From JAFARZ01 sp035651595 (GTDB taxonomy: Bacteria; Actinomycetota; Actinomycetes; Streptosporangiales; Streptosporangiaceae), in the NCBI GenBank assembly GCA_035651595.1, contig DASRFJ010000203.1, forward strand, positions 1 through 24,457: DNA of 24,457 nucleotides. Reading direction: 5' to 3'. Position numbers and translations under genes: made by a program. This document shows, piece after piece, positions 1-7,517 of the stretch. Below the pieces are notes generated by a model. The model was given only the letters and a program-made list of their open reading frames with translations, was not told the origin of the DNA and did not search any database. The first letter of the stretch is position 1. Each line of letters starts with the position of its first letter.

Positions 1-2156
1 GCCGGCAGCACCCGCTGGAACACCTGCCCGTCCTCGACCGCGAACACAGTCCGCAAACTCTCATGCCGCGCCACCACATCGCCCAGCCCCGCCCGCAACG
101 CCGCCACATCCAGCGGCCCCCGCAACCGCAACACCAACGGCTCGTTGTACGTCGGACTCGGCCCCTCCAGCTGATACAAGAACCACAACCGCGCCTGAGC
201 AAACGACAACGGCACCCGCCCAGGCCGCGGCAGCGGCACGATGGCCGGCCGGCCAGGGTCACCAGTCCCTGACGACGCCGCGTCCAGCGAGCGGGCGAGC
301 ATCGCCGCGGTCGGAGCCTCGAACACGGCGCGGATCGACAGCTCGGCGCCGAGCACCGCCCGGACCCTGCTGATCAGCCTGATGGCCAGCAGCGAGTGTC
401 CGCCCAGCTCGAAGAAGCTGTCGTCGACCCCGGCTCGGTCGATGCCCAGCACCTGCGCGAACATCTCGCACAGGATCTGTTCGGTTGTGCTGGCCGGGGC
501 TGACGTGCCGGACGTCGTGCCTGGTCCGGGTCCGGGTCCTGGGGCAGGCAGGGCCCGCCGATCCAGCTTCCCGCTCGCGGTCAGCGGCAGCCGGTCCAGC
601 ACCATCACCGTGGCCGGCACCATGTATCCCGGCAGCACCAGGGCCGCCGCGGCGCGCAGCGCGGCCGGGTCCAGCTCGCGGCCGGCCGCGGGTACGGCGT
701 AGCCGATCAGCCGGCCGTCGCCAAGGTCGCCGCCATGGTCGCCGCCATGGTCGCCGCCATGGTCGCCGCCGTGGTCCCGGTGTACCCCCACCGCCGCCTG
801 CGCCACTCCCGGCTGGGCGGCGAGCACCGCCTCGATCTCACCCAGCTCGATCCGGAACCCCCGGATCTTCACCTGATCATCGACCCGGCCCAAGTACTCG
901 ATCTGGCCGTCCGCGTTCCACCGGGCCAGGTCCCCGGTCCGGTACATCCGCTCACCCGGTGCCCCGGATATGCACGCCACGAACCGCTCCGCGGTCAGGC
1001 CCGGCCGGTTCAGGTACCCTCGCGCGAGCTGCCCGCCCGCCAGATACAGCTCTCCGGTCACCCCCACCGGTACCGGCCGCAGCGCGTCATCGAGCACATA
1101 TGCCCGGGTATTCCGCACGGGCCGGCCGATCGGGGGCGGCACATCGCCGGGTGCGGCGGCCACCAGCGACTCGCGCTCGGCGTCCACCCACGCGGTGGCG
1201 TAGACGGTCGCCTCGGTCGGGCCGTAAATGTTACGGATACGGGCGCCGGGCAGCGCGGCGGCAATGGCCGCGACAGCGCGGGCGGTGAGCGCCTCGCCCG
1301 CCAGGACGACGGTACGAGCCAGGGCCTTCGCGCCGTGCACGCTCAGCACTTCCGACAGCGCGGACGGAACGGCGCTGATCAGGCTCCCGTGCCAGCCCTC
1401 CCCGCCGGTATCGGCCAGCGCCAAGAGGTCAGCGACGATCTCGATGCTCCCGCCACGCACCAGCGGCGCGAAGATCTCGAACACCGACACGTCGAAGCTC
1501 AGCGACGTCGAGGCCAGCACCTTGGAAAGCTCGTCGGCAGTGAACTCGGTACCAGCCCAGCGCAGCAAGCCGGCGGCATTGCGATGCTCGACCAGCACGC
1601 CCTTGGGCTGGCCGGTCGACCCCGAGGTGTAGATCACGTACGCGGGGCTGGCGGGCCGCAGCGCGCCGACCCGGTCAGCGTCGGCCAGGTCGCCGTCGGG
1701 CAGCCGGGATATCGCCGCCACGGTCACCGGGTCGTCGATCACCACCTGCGGTACCTCACCCGGCAGATTCCGGCCCGTCACCGCGGTGGTCAGCACCGCG
1801 ACGGGGCGGGCGTCGGCAAGGACGAACCCGATCCGCTCGGCCGGGTACCCGGGATCGAGGGGAACATATGCGGCACCGGCCTTCAGCACCGCCAGCACGG
1901 CGACCAGCATCTCCGCCGAGCGGGGCATCGCGATGGCGACCAGCCGCTCCGGGCCTGCGCCCAAGCCGACCAGGCGCCGGGCCAGCTGGTTCGCCCGGGT
2001 GTTCAGCTCGGCATACGACAGCCGCTTCCCCCGGCAGGTCACCGCCGTGGCGTCCGGTGTCCGCGTTACCTGAGCCTGGAACAGCTGCGGCAACGTTTCC
2101 GATGGCGCCGCCCGCGTGACACCGCACCACTCCCGCGGCACAGGGTTTGCCGTCAC
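1..2156 (-). CDS. Nonribosomal peptide synthetase, A-T-C segment (3' end outside window)
   Basis: Activates an amino acid as its adenylate, loads it on a carrier domain and begins a condensation domain; 718 residues are visible and the frame is open at the left edge. Adenylation motifs read in order: LSYAELNTRANQLA, YVIYTSGSTGQPKG (about residue 172), FDVSVFE, NIYGPTEATVYAT, GELYLAGG, YRTGDL, GRVDDQVKIRGFRIELGEIE and SGKLDRR. The carrier motif FFELGGHSLL has its phosphopantetheine serine at residue 588. A condensation domain opens with SFAQARLWFLYQLEG and continues through VVARHESLRTVF, which resembles an LCL type. No condensation domain precedes the A domain, so this may be an initiation module or may receive its donor from the separate C protein next door. 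The aligned specificity residues read DVFSVAIVYK; I do not assign a substrate. Four HGGD repeats sit between A8 and A9. I start it at GTG 2156 because AAGGGGA lies just upstream; the frame is open back to an ATG at 2291. Confidence 0.93.
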   Translation of the reverse strand, partial: MTANPVPREWCGVTRAAPSETLPQLFQAQVTRTPDATAVTCRGKRLSYAELNTRANQLARRLVGLGAGPERLVAIAMPRSAEMLVAVLAVLKAGAAYVPLDPGYPAERIGFVLADARPVAVLTTAVTGRNLPGEVPQVVIDDPVTVAAISRLPDGDLADADRVGALRPASPAYVIYTSGSTGQPKGVLVEHRNAAGLLRWAGTEFTADELSKVLASTSLSFDVSVFEIFAPLVRGGSIEIVADLLALADTGGEGWHGSLISAVPSALSEVLSVHGAKALARTVVLAGEALTARAVAAIAAALPGARIRNIYGPTEATVYATAWVDAERESLVAAAPGDVPPPIGRPVRNTRAYVLDDALRPVPVGVTGELYLAGGQLARGYLNRPGLTAERFVACISGAPGERMYRTGDLARWNADGQIEYLGRVDDQVKIRGFRIELGEIEAVLAAQPGVAQAAVGVHRDHGGDHGGDHGGDHGGDLGDGRLIGYAVPAAGRELDPAALRAAAALVLPGYMVPATVMVLDRLPLTASGKLDRRALPAPGPGPGPGTTSGTSAPASTTEQILCEMFAQVLGIDRAGVDDSFFELGGHSLLAIRLISRVRAVLGAELSIRAVFEAPTAAMLARSLDAASSGTGDPGRPAIVPLPRPGRVPLSFAQARLWFLYQLEGPSPTYNEPLVLRLRGPLDVAALRAGLGDVVARHESLRTVFAVEDGQVFQRVLP
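725..772 (-). repeat. Four 12-bp in-frame tandem repeats in the NRPS A domain
   Basis: Four copies of ggtcgccgccat (one base changed in the last) encode HGGD four times on the minus strand, between motifs A8 and A9, where most A domains have a short variable charged loop before RLIGYAV. Confidence 0.88.
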
Positions 2157-2427
2157 GAGATTTCCCCTTAACTGCGCAGGACGATCCGCCTTGACACGGG
2201 CGGTCGGGATTGCCACGAAGGCTGCCACGCGAGTTCTCAGAGTGCAGCCTCCCAACCGGACAGCGCCCAGGCACCTTCGCCGTTGCGCCATCCGGTCAAC
2301 CCGGCGTCATGGTGCGGTCCGGGCAATCTCAAAGGTGCGGGCAGTTCGGGAGACCGCCATGATCGATGGCTGGTGTTATGCACCTCAGACCAGCGCCTCG
2401 CGGCCCTAGCTGAAGGAGAGCACGACC
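2157..2427. promoter_or_regulatory. Divergent intergenic region between the NRPS and the free-standing C protein
   Basis: These 271 bases separate two divergently transcribed genes and must carry both promoters. Apart from the two ribosome sites (AAGGGGA for the NRPS, AAGGAGA for the C protein) I see no clear operator or convincing -35/-10 pair. No small gene such as an MbtH homologue is visible here. Confidence 0.45.
2163..2169 (-). promoter_or_regulatory. Ribosome binding site fixing the NRPS start
   Basis: On the minus strand AAGGGGA is followed by six bases (AATCTC) and then GTG at 2156. This is the only good Shine-Dalgarno match near the open reading frame's 5' end. It favours GTG 2156 over the in-frame ATG at 2291, whose extra 45 residues look like translated leader rather than protein. 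Confidence 0.6.
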
Positions 2428-3798
2428 ATGGCACCGCCCCAGCAACAGCACAGTGAGCCGAGCGATGGCTATCCGCTCTCGTTCACCCAGGACTTTTTCT
2501 GCTCGCTGGACCAGGGCGACGCCGGCGGCGCGTTCGGCCTCAGGTTCATCATCGTCAGCGGCTGGAGGATCAGCGGGGAGGTCGACATTGCCGCCCTCCA
2601 GGACGCCCTGAATGATGTGGTGGTCCGGCATGAACTTCTGCGCACCATAGTCGACCGTGATGCCGTGCCGCCCCGCCAGTTCGTCCAGCCACCCTGTGCC
2701 GTGCCGCTTGAGACTCGCGATCTCACGGCGGACGCCGGCAAGTCACGGGATGTCCTTGCCGCGGAACTAGTGGTCGAGGCCGAGCATGGCACCATGAGCC
2801 CGCAGCAAGTGCCGCTGCTCCGCGCGGTGCTGGCCAGGCTCGGTCCTGACGACTGGGCGCTGGTCATGACCGTGCATCACTCCGCCTGCGACGGGTGGTC
2901 TATGCAGCTGGTCATGCGCGATCTCGCGGCGTTCTATACGGCCAGGACAAGCAATCGTCCGCCGGATCTGCCGGAGGTGCGGCAATACCGGGAGTATGCC
3001 ATCTGGCAGCGTGCCAGCCTGGCCGACGCCGCGACCGCCGAAGCACGGTCGTACTGGCGGGAGAAACTGGCGGGCGCGCGCGTTTTCACGCTCCCGAATG
3101 ATCATGCACGGCCTGAGGTGTACACCAGGCCGTACACGGCATACCACTACACCATCGGCACCGAGGTGATGACGCGGGCGGCCAAGCTGGCCGCCGAGAC
3201 ACGGTGCTCGCCCTTCATGCTGCTGCTCGCGGTCTTCAATGTCCTGGGTTACCAGATCACCGGGTCCACGGACCTATCGATCCGCGCGTTCACCACGGGC
3301 CGCAACGAACTCCAGTTCCACAACACCACCGGGCTGTTCATGAACCTGGTACCGTTCCGGACAGATATCGGCGACTGCGCGACTTTCCGCGACGTCATTG
3401 CCCGCACGCGAGACACCTGCATCGATGCGTACGCCAATGAGATTCCCATTCACCACGTCGAACAGCTGCTACCCGACCTCAACGCCCCGCATCAGGACCC
3501 TCGCAATTCCCAGTTCATCATGGGTATGTTCCAGCCGCAGTTCGACGAGGCGATACTGCGCATTGCCGACGGGCTCACGGCCATCGACGAGCGCGTGCTG
3601 CCCGATCCGGAGCAGACAGACATCCCCAACGGGCTCGTGTGGGATCTGACCATCATGGCCTCGGGCGAACTCGCAGGTAAGGTCGCGTACAACCGCGACG
3701 AATTCGACCCGAGCACGGTCGAGAGCTGGGCATCGGATCACTGCCGCATTCTGAAGCGAGCACTGAGCAACCCCGATCAGAGCTGGAAGACGCTGTAG
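2428..3798 (+). CDS. Free-standing NRPS condensation-domain protein
   Basis: A single condensation domain with no carrier or adenylation domain; at 456 residues it is the usual length of one C domain. The catalytic motif HHxxxDG is intact as HHSACDG (residues 150-156). An N-terminal SFTQDFF stretch replaces the common SxAQxRLW motif, followed by VVVRHELLRT and a later RNELQFHNTTGLFMNLVPFR segment matching core motif C5. Such proteins form amide or ester bonds in trans between a carrier-bound acyl group and a second carrier-bound or free nucleophile. It diverges from the NRPS, which lacks a leading C domain, so acting in trans on that assembly line is plausible but inferred. ATG 2428 is preceded by AAGGAGA at a good distance. 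It converges on the split-barrel gene with a 27-base gap. Confidence 0.88.
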   Translation: MAPPQQQHSEPSDGYPLSFTQDFFCSLDQGDAGGAFGLRFIIVSGWRISGEVDIAALQDALNDVVVRHELLRTIVDRDAVPPRQFVQPPCAVPLETRDLTADAGKSRDVLAAELVVEAEHGTMSPQQVPLLRAVLARLGPDDWALVMTVHHSACDGWSMQLVMRDLAAFYTARTSNRPPDLPEVRQYREYAIWQRASLADAATAEARSYWREKLAGARVFTLPNDHARPEVYTRPYTAYHYTIGTEVMTRAAKLAAETRCSPFMLLLAVFNVLGYQITGSTDLSIRAFTTGRNELQFHNTTGLFMNLVPFRTDIGDCATFRDVIARTRDTCIDAYANEIPIHHVEQLLPDLNAPHQDPRNSQFIMGMFQPQFDEAILRIADGLTAIDERVLPDPEQTDIPNGLVWDLTIMASGELAGKVAYNRDEFDPSTVESWASDHCRILKRALSNPDQSWKTL

Positions 3799-3825
3799 AG
3801 GCCCGCAGGGGCGCAGGGGCCGCGA

Positions 3826-4356
3826 TCAGAATCGATGTGTCGTGTGACTTTCGGCACCCTTGTCAAACGCCAGGACCTTGACTGGTCGCACCGAGAAGAC
3901 GGCGATCGCGTGCGGGAAGACCACTTCCTGGCCATCCTCCTCATAGAAGTGGTAGTAGTAGCCGTCTTTCACCTGAAATTGCCAGCGACCGTCCCACTTC
4001 CGTGACCACTTCTCCGCCAGACGGGTGAGCGTGTGCGCATCGTCGAGCCGGACGGCGACGCCTTCCACGACGACATCGATTCCCCGGTCCCAGTCGTCCC
4101 GGCCGGTGGTCAGCGCGACTCGCTGGTTGACGCGCAAGTTCGCGACCTTCTGTTCGGTTTCCCCGGAGTAGAAGTGCAACGCGTCGTCGGCCCATAGCCC
4201 GACGACGGGCGTGACATGCGGCTGACCGTTCGCTCGCACGGTAGAGATCCAGAACAGCTCGGCCGACTCCAGGATCCGGCGGGTCTCCGCCCACTCGGTG
4301 GCTGCTGCGCCCGGAGCGCTGTGCTCCTTGTCCAGGGTCGTCACCGGTGTCGCCAT
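3826..4356 (-). CDS. Pyridoxamine 5'-phosphate oxidase-like flavin/F420 split-barrel protein
   Basis: 176 residues with the pattern of the FMN/F420-binding split-barrel superfamily: FWISTVRANGQPHVTPVVGLWADDALHFYSG, then QKVANLRVNQRVALTTG, a VVVEGVAVRLDD strand, and a C-terminal HTTHRF resembling the TRWRF ending of actinobacterial F420-dependent members. The exact cofactor and reaction cannot be read from sequence. Its start lies 14 bases after the NOS stop, and its ribosome site GAAGGGA begins directly behind that TGA, so the two genes are almost certainly co-transcribed and probably translationally coupled. That suggests a role with NOS or its product, for example as a reductase or in nitro/nitroso chemistry, but this is inference only. 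Confidence 0.8.
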   Translation of the reverse strand: MATPVTTLDKEHSAPGAAATEWAETRRILESAELFWISTVRANGQPHVTPVVGLWADDALHFYSGETEQKVANLRVNQRVALTTGRDDWDRGIDVVVEGVAVRLDDAHTLTRLAEKWSRKWDGRWQFQVKDGYYYHFYEEDGQEVVFPHAIAVFSVRPVKVLAFDKGAESHTTHRF

Positions 4357-4370
4357 TCGCTAATCCCTTC

Positions 4371-5561
4371 TCATCCGGCCGCCCCACGGATGTGGGGGCA
4401 CGACTGCTCACCCGCTTCGCGCATCGGCGGAGCATTAGTGCCATCCTGCCGGTAGAAGTTCGGGCGCGCATCTGGATCGGGCGGATCGAATGTCCGGTTG
4501 AAGGTCGCGACAGTGCTCGATGACATCGGCGGATTGATCCACGCCCAGTCCGTCGGGACGCTTCGCCCAGCGGCGTTCTCGCGCTCGACGTGCGCTACGA
4601 ACTGCGCGGCGGCGGTGTGATGATCGACGATGTACACGCCCTCGGCGGCAAAGCTGTAGAGCACTGCCTCATTAAGCTCCAGTAGCGCACGATCAATCCA
4701 GAGCGAAGACTTATGCTGCACGTCCAGGCCCATTCGTCGGGCAATTTCCGGAAGCATGTTGTAGCGATATGTGTCACCGAGATTCCGGGCGCCAATCTCC
4801 GGGTTTACATACCATCCGGTGAACGGCGCGGTCGTGTACCTGAGGCCGCCCACCTCCAGGCACATGTCTGATACGGCGGGATTAGCATGCCACCGCAAGT
4901 TCAGCTCCTCGAACCAGTCGAATCGCGGATGGCGGATTGGCACCTCAAGTACGCAATCGGCAGGCACCTCAAACATCTCGGGGAGCTTTCCGTCCACGGA
5001 TATTATGAGCGGCAGCACGTCGAATGCTGTGCGCGATCCCCGCCAGCCCAGGCTCGTTGCCATCTTGGTGATGGCCACGTACTGAGGATCGCCCACCACG
5101 CTGCCGTCCGGCTGCTCATACCCGGCATAGCGAACGAGCTCATGATTGAACAGCCGCACGTTGCGGTTCGCCGCCTGATACGGCCTGAATACCGTGACGA
5201 CGGGCCGGACCTTGCCGCCATTCGTGGACACGCGAAGGTGCTCCCAGCACGCCTCGGCGACTTCCGCGGCGGTCTCGCACGAGCGAGCGTCGATCAGCCG
5301 CAGCGTTCGCCAGCTGTATCTGCCCACGCAGCGAGCATGGTTACGCCACGCCAGCCGTGCCCCCATGAGCAGCTCGTCGTATGTCTGCGCATAACTGCCC
5401 ATCACCGAGATATCCGTCAAAGCCGACTTCAGCCGTTCTGCGGACGTGATCTCCATGACCTCAGGCAATGAGTAAAAGCTGGTGGCTCCCTCAGCCAGGC
5501 GATCGCGATTGGCGTCTGCGGTGTCTTCTTTTATTTCAGTCACGGTAGGCTGGATGTTCAC
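4371..5561 (-). CDS. nos: Bacterial nitric oxide synthase, oxygenase domain
   Basis: NOS oxidises L-arginine through N-hydroxyarginine to citrulline and nitric oxide. This 396-residue protein is the heme oxygenase domain alone, the usual bacterial form, so electrons must come from a separate reductase. Visible signatures are WRNHARCVGRYSW with the heme-ligating Cys78, NGGKVRPVVTVFRP, GWYVNPEIGARNLGD with the substrate-binding Glu255, and TDWAWINPPMSSS with the pterin-side tryptophans near 339-341. The start is GTG 5561, preceded by GGAGGA. It sits 48 bases behind the carbamoyltransferase and just ahead of the split-barrel gene in one direction. In thaxtomin and rufomycin clusters an NOS supplies NO for nitrating an aromatic residue together with a P450; no P450 is in this window. 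Identification is very secure; the role in this cluster is inferred. Confidence 0.95.
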   Translation of the reverse strand: MNIQPTVTEIKEDTADANRDRLAEGATSFYSLPEVMEITSAERLKSALTDISVMGSYAQTYDELLMGARLAWRNHARCVGRYSWRTLRLIDARSCETAAEVAEACWEHLRVSTNGGKVRPVVTVFRPYQAANRNVRLFNHELVRYAGYEQPDGSVVGDPQYVAITKMATSLGWRGSRTAFDVLPLIISVDGKLPEMFEVPADCVLEVPIRHPRFDWFEELNLRWHANPAVSDMCLEVGGLRYTTAPFTGWYVNPEIGARNLGDTYRYNMLPEIARRMGLDVQHKSSLWIDRALLELNEAVLYSFAAEGVYIVDHHTAAAQFVAHVERENAAGRSVPTDWAWINPPMSSSTVATFNRTFDPPDPDARPNFYRQDGTNAPPMREAGEQSCPHIRGAAG

Positions 5562-5609
5562 ATTCCGTCCTCCGGCCGATAGCGAAATGAGTGTCGTCCT
5601 ACCTGACCG

Positions 5610-7325
5610 TCAGTCCTCGTTGCTGCTCATCCGCTGGTGCAGGACGCCATTGGCCCAGACGTGATCGACGCCGCCCCAGTTCATTGCCGACACCGCGTCA
5701 GGGAAGAAGCCCTTGCCGTGATCGTTGGCGCTCGTGTTGCACAACACCGGAATGCCACTCAGCTTGTGGTACTCACCGAGGATCGTCGCCAGGACGGGAT
5801 CGTCGGCAGTACTGACCGTCTGCAGACGCGCGGTTCCGTCGAGGTGAAGGATGGCGGGGATTCGCTGAACCCAGTCCGGGCGCACCCAGTGCTCGAAGAG
5901 CATGTAAGGGTCAGGCGTGCCCGGATCGAAGATCTGGGGCGCGTGCTCCTCGAGGCAGATCGGGGCAACCGGACGATAGTGCTCCCGGTGCTTGATCTGG
6001 TTGAGCAGATCCTTCATGTGCGGGTTGGTGGCCGGCGCGATGATGCTGCGAGCGCCGAGCGCTCGCGGGCCGAGTTCAGCGCGGCCGCGCAGGACGATGA
6101 CCGGCTTGCCGGTCCGGTGCAGGAGCCCGGCAAGTTCTTCGGCCGGGCACGGTGAAACCGACCAGCCCTTGGGTACGTCGGGGCATCCGACCAGGTCCGG
6201 CCCCAGCCGGACGCCCCAGTCGATGGCCCGGAGCCCGTCCGGGTGACCGAGATGCAGGGCAGCTGTGCCGATCGCGGATCCAGAGTCGTCTGGGAATGGC
6301 GGTACCCACATTGCCTTGATCATCGGGTGCCCGCGCAGTGCCGCATTCCACTTGATGTTGAGCGCGCATCCGCCTGCGAAGCAGAGATTGAATGGACCAT
6401 CTCCCTTCCAGCTCTGCATCTTCAGGGCGATACGCTCCAGCAGAAGTTCCTCGGTGAACTCGTGAACGCTGGCCAGGACGTCGTCGTCGTGAACGCCTAG
6501 TTCGTCCATTTTTTCATGTAGTTCGTACAGGTATGCGTGCACGAATTGATGAGACGGCTCTCCCGTACTGCCACATCCCACGATGGTTTGGCGGAAGGTC
6601 TTCGCCTGGTCTGTGTCCGCCTCGAAGTGCTTGTGGAACAAATCGCGCAGTGCCGCCTTGACTTCCGCGCGCACGGTCCCCAGGGCGATATAGGCCATCA
6701 TCTTGCCCGCGACGGAAAAGTCATCGACATGGGTCGATTTGTGCTCCCGTCGGTACGGGCCGAAGTGCTGCGACGCCATCGAGTAGGCGTGGCCTATGAG
6801 CGGGAATAGCTCGCCACCGGGCTCGATGCGCCCGTCCTCGGCTACGTAATACAGGCGAGGGAAACATCCGCCGTCCCAGACCAGCACCATCGATGGCTCA
6901 TTGCGTCGCGCGAAGGGACTCGTGCTGTATGCGGCGGCGAGGTGGCTGCCAACGTGGACGTAGCTCGTATAGGGCTTGCTCTCTTGGTTGATGACGAAGA
7001 CACCGCGACGTCCGGGTTGACCGGGATTCGGTATCGCGCCGAGCTCCCGATATGGCGCGACTTCGATCGTCACCGGCGTTCCGTGGTCGCGCAGCGCGAT
7101 GCTGCCCGTCTCGGCGCCATCCCAGCCATCGATCACCCACTCATCGATATCGGAGACACTGTAATTCTGGTCGGCCAGCAGCTGGGGCAGCAGCTTGAGA
7201 TCTTCGACGTCGCTATACCGGGGGTTATTGTTCAGCTTCTGGACTTCGATATTGAACTCAAGTCTGCCATCGCGGATGAGTGCGAGACCACCGCTCTGAG
7301 TCAGCTTAAGGCCAGCAATGATCAT
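5610..7325 (-). CDS. NodU/CmcH-family carbamoyltransferase
   Basis: Enzymes of this family transfer a carbamoyl group from carbamoyl phosphate, via a carbamoyl-adenylate, to a hydroxyl of a small molecule (TobZ, NovN, CmcH, NodU). The 571 residues are full length. The N-terminal Kae1-like part runs from GLKLTQSGGLALIRDG and contains SYVHVGSHLAAAYSTSPF, where His128 falls in the expected metal-binding segment. Then follow FAGGCALNIKWNAALR (residues 316-331) and the C-terminal YrdC-like part with GRAELGPRALGARSIIA and NTSANDHG. It begins at ATG 7325 with GGAG upstream. The 192-base gap to the lipoprotein gene holds a hairpin and a less GC-rich stretch, so it may have its own promoter. It suggests that the cluster's product carries an O-carbamoyl group. 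Confidence 0.93.
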   Translation of the reverse strand: MIIAGLKLTQSGGLALIRDGRLEFNIEVQKLNNNPRYSDVEDLKLLPQLLADQNYSVSDIDEWVIDGWDGAETGSIALRDHGTPVTIEVAPYRELGAIPNPGQPGRRGVFVINQESKPYTSYVHVGSHLAAAYSTSPFARRNEPSMVLVWDGGCFPRLYYVAEDGRIEPGGELFPLIGHAYSMASQHFGPYRREHKSTHVDDFSVAGKMMAYIALGTVRAEVKAALRDLFHKHFEADTDQAKTFRQTIVGCGSTGEPSHQFVHAYLYELHEKMDELGVHDDDVLASVHEFTEELLLERIALKMQSWKGDGPFNLCFAGGCALNIKWNAALRGHPMIKAMWVPPFPDDSGSAIGTAALHLGHPDGLRAIDWGVRLGPDLVGCPDVPKGWSVSPCPAEELAGLLHRTGKPVIVLRGRAELGPRALGARSIIAPATNPHMKDLLNQIKHREHYRPVAPICLEEHAPQIFDPGTPDPYMLFEHWVRPDWVQRIPAILHLDGTARLQTVSTADDPVLATILGEYHKLSGIPVLCNTSANDHGKGFFPDAVSAMNWGGVDHVWANGVLHQRMSSNED

Positions 7326-7457
7326 CTAGCATGCTCCGTTCCCACGTCACTCCCCGCTTCCCCGCCGATGAACAAAATTCTGCCTAACGATCCTGACTGC
7401 TTGTATTCCTGTGTGACATCTTTCCTGTTGCCGATTTGCCGGGCTCGGTACGACGTC

Positions 7458-7506
7458 ACCCGGCACTCGGCACGCCGGGAGCCCGGCCGGATAGGTCCGG
7501 CCGGGC
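7458..7506 (-). terminator. Tandem hairpins downstream of the lipoprotein gene
   Basis: A perfect 11-bp inverted repeat, GCCCGGCCGGA (7481-7491) and TCCGGCCGGGC (7496-7506) with a 4-base loop, starts 11 bases past the lipoprotein stop. A second 6-bp stem, CCCGGC (7459-7464) and GCCGGG (7474-7479), follows directly in the direction of transcription. There is no T run. It may terminate or attenuate transcription before the carbamoyltransferase, with a less GC-rich possible promoter stretch at about 7360-7440. Confidence 0.6.
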
Positions 7507-7517
7507 CAGCGGCACGG

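Noticed and set aside
963..973. CCGGATATG inside the NRPS gene resembling the satellite repeat
   Set aside because: Only eight or nine bases match and it lies within a conserved coding region, so chance similarity is sufficient.
735..2171. Plus-strand open frame of 478 codons opposite the NRPS
   Set aside because: It lies antisense to an adenylation domain with all core motifs in one continuous frame; the translation is Arg/Gln/His-rich noise.
2157..2291. NRPS start at the in-frame ATG 2291
   Set aside because: The 45 extra residues are Arg/Cys-rich and unlike an NRPS linker, and the good ribosome site lies before GTG 2156.
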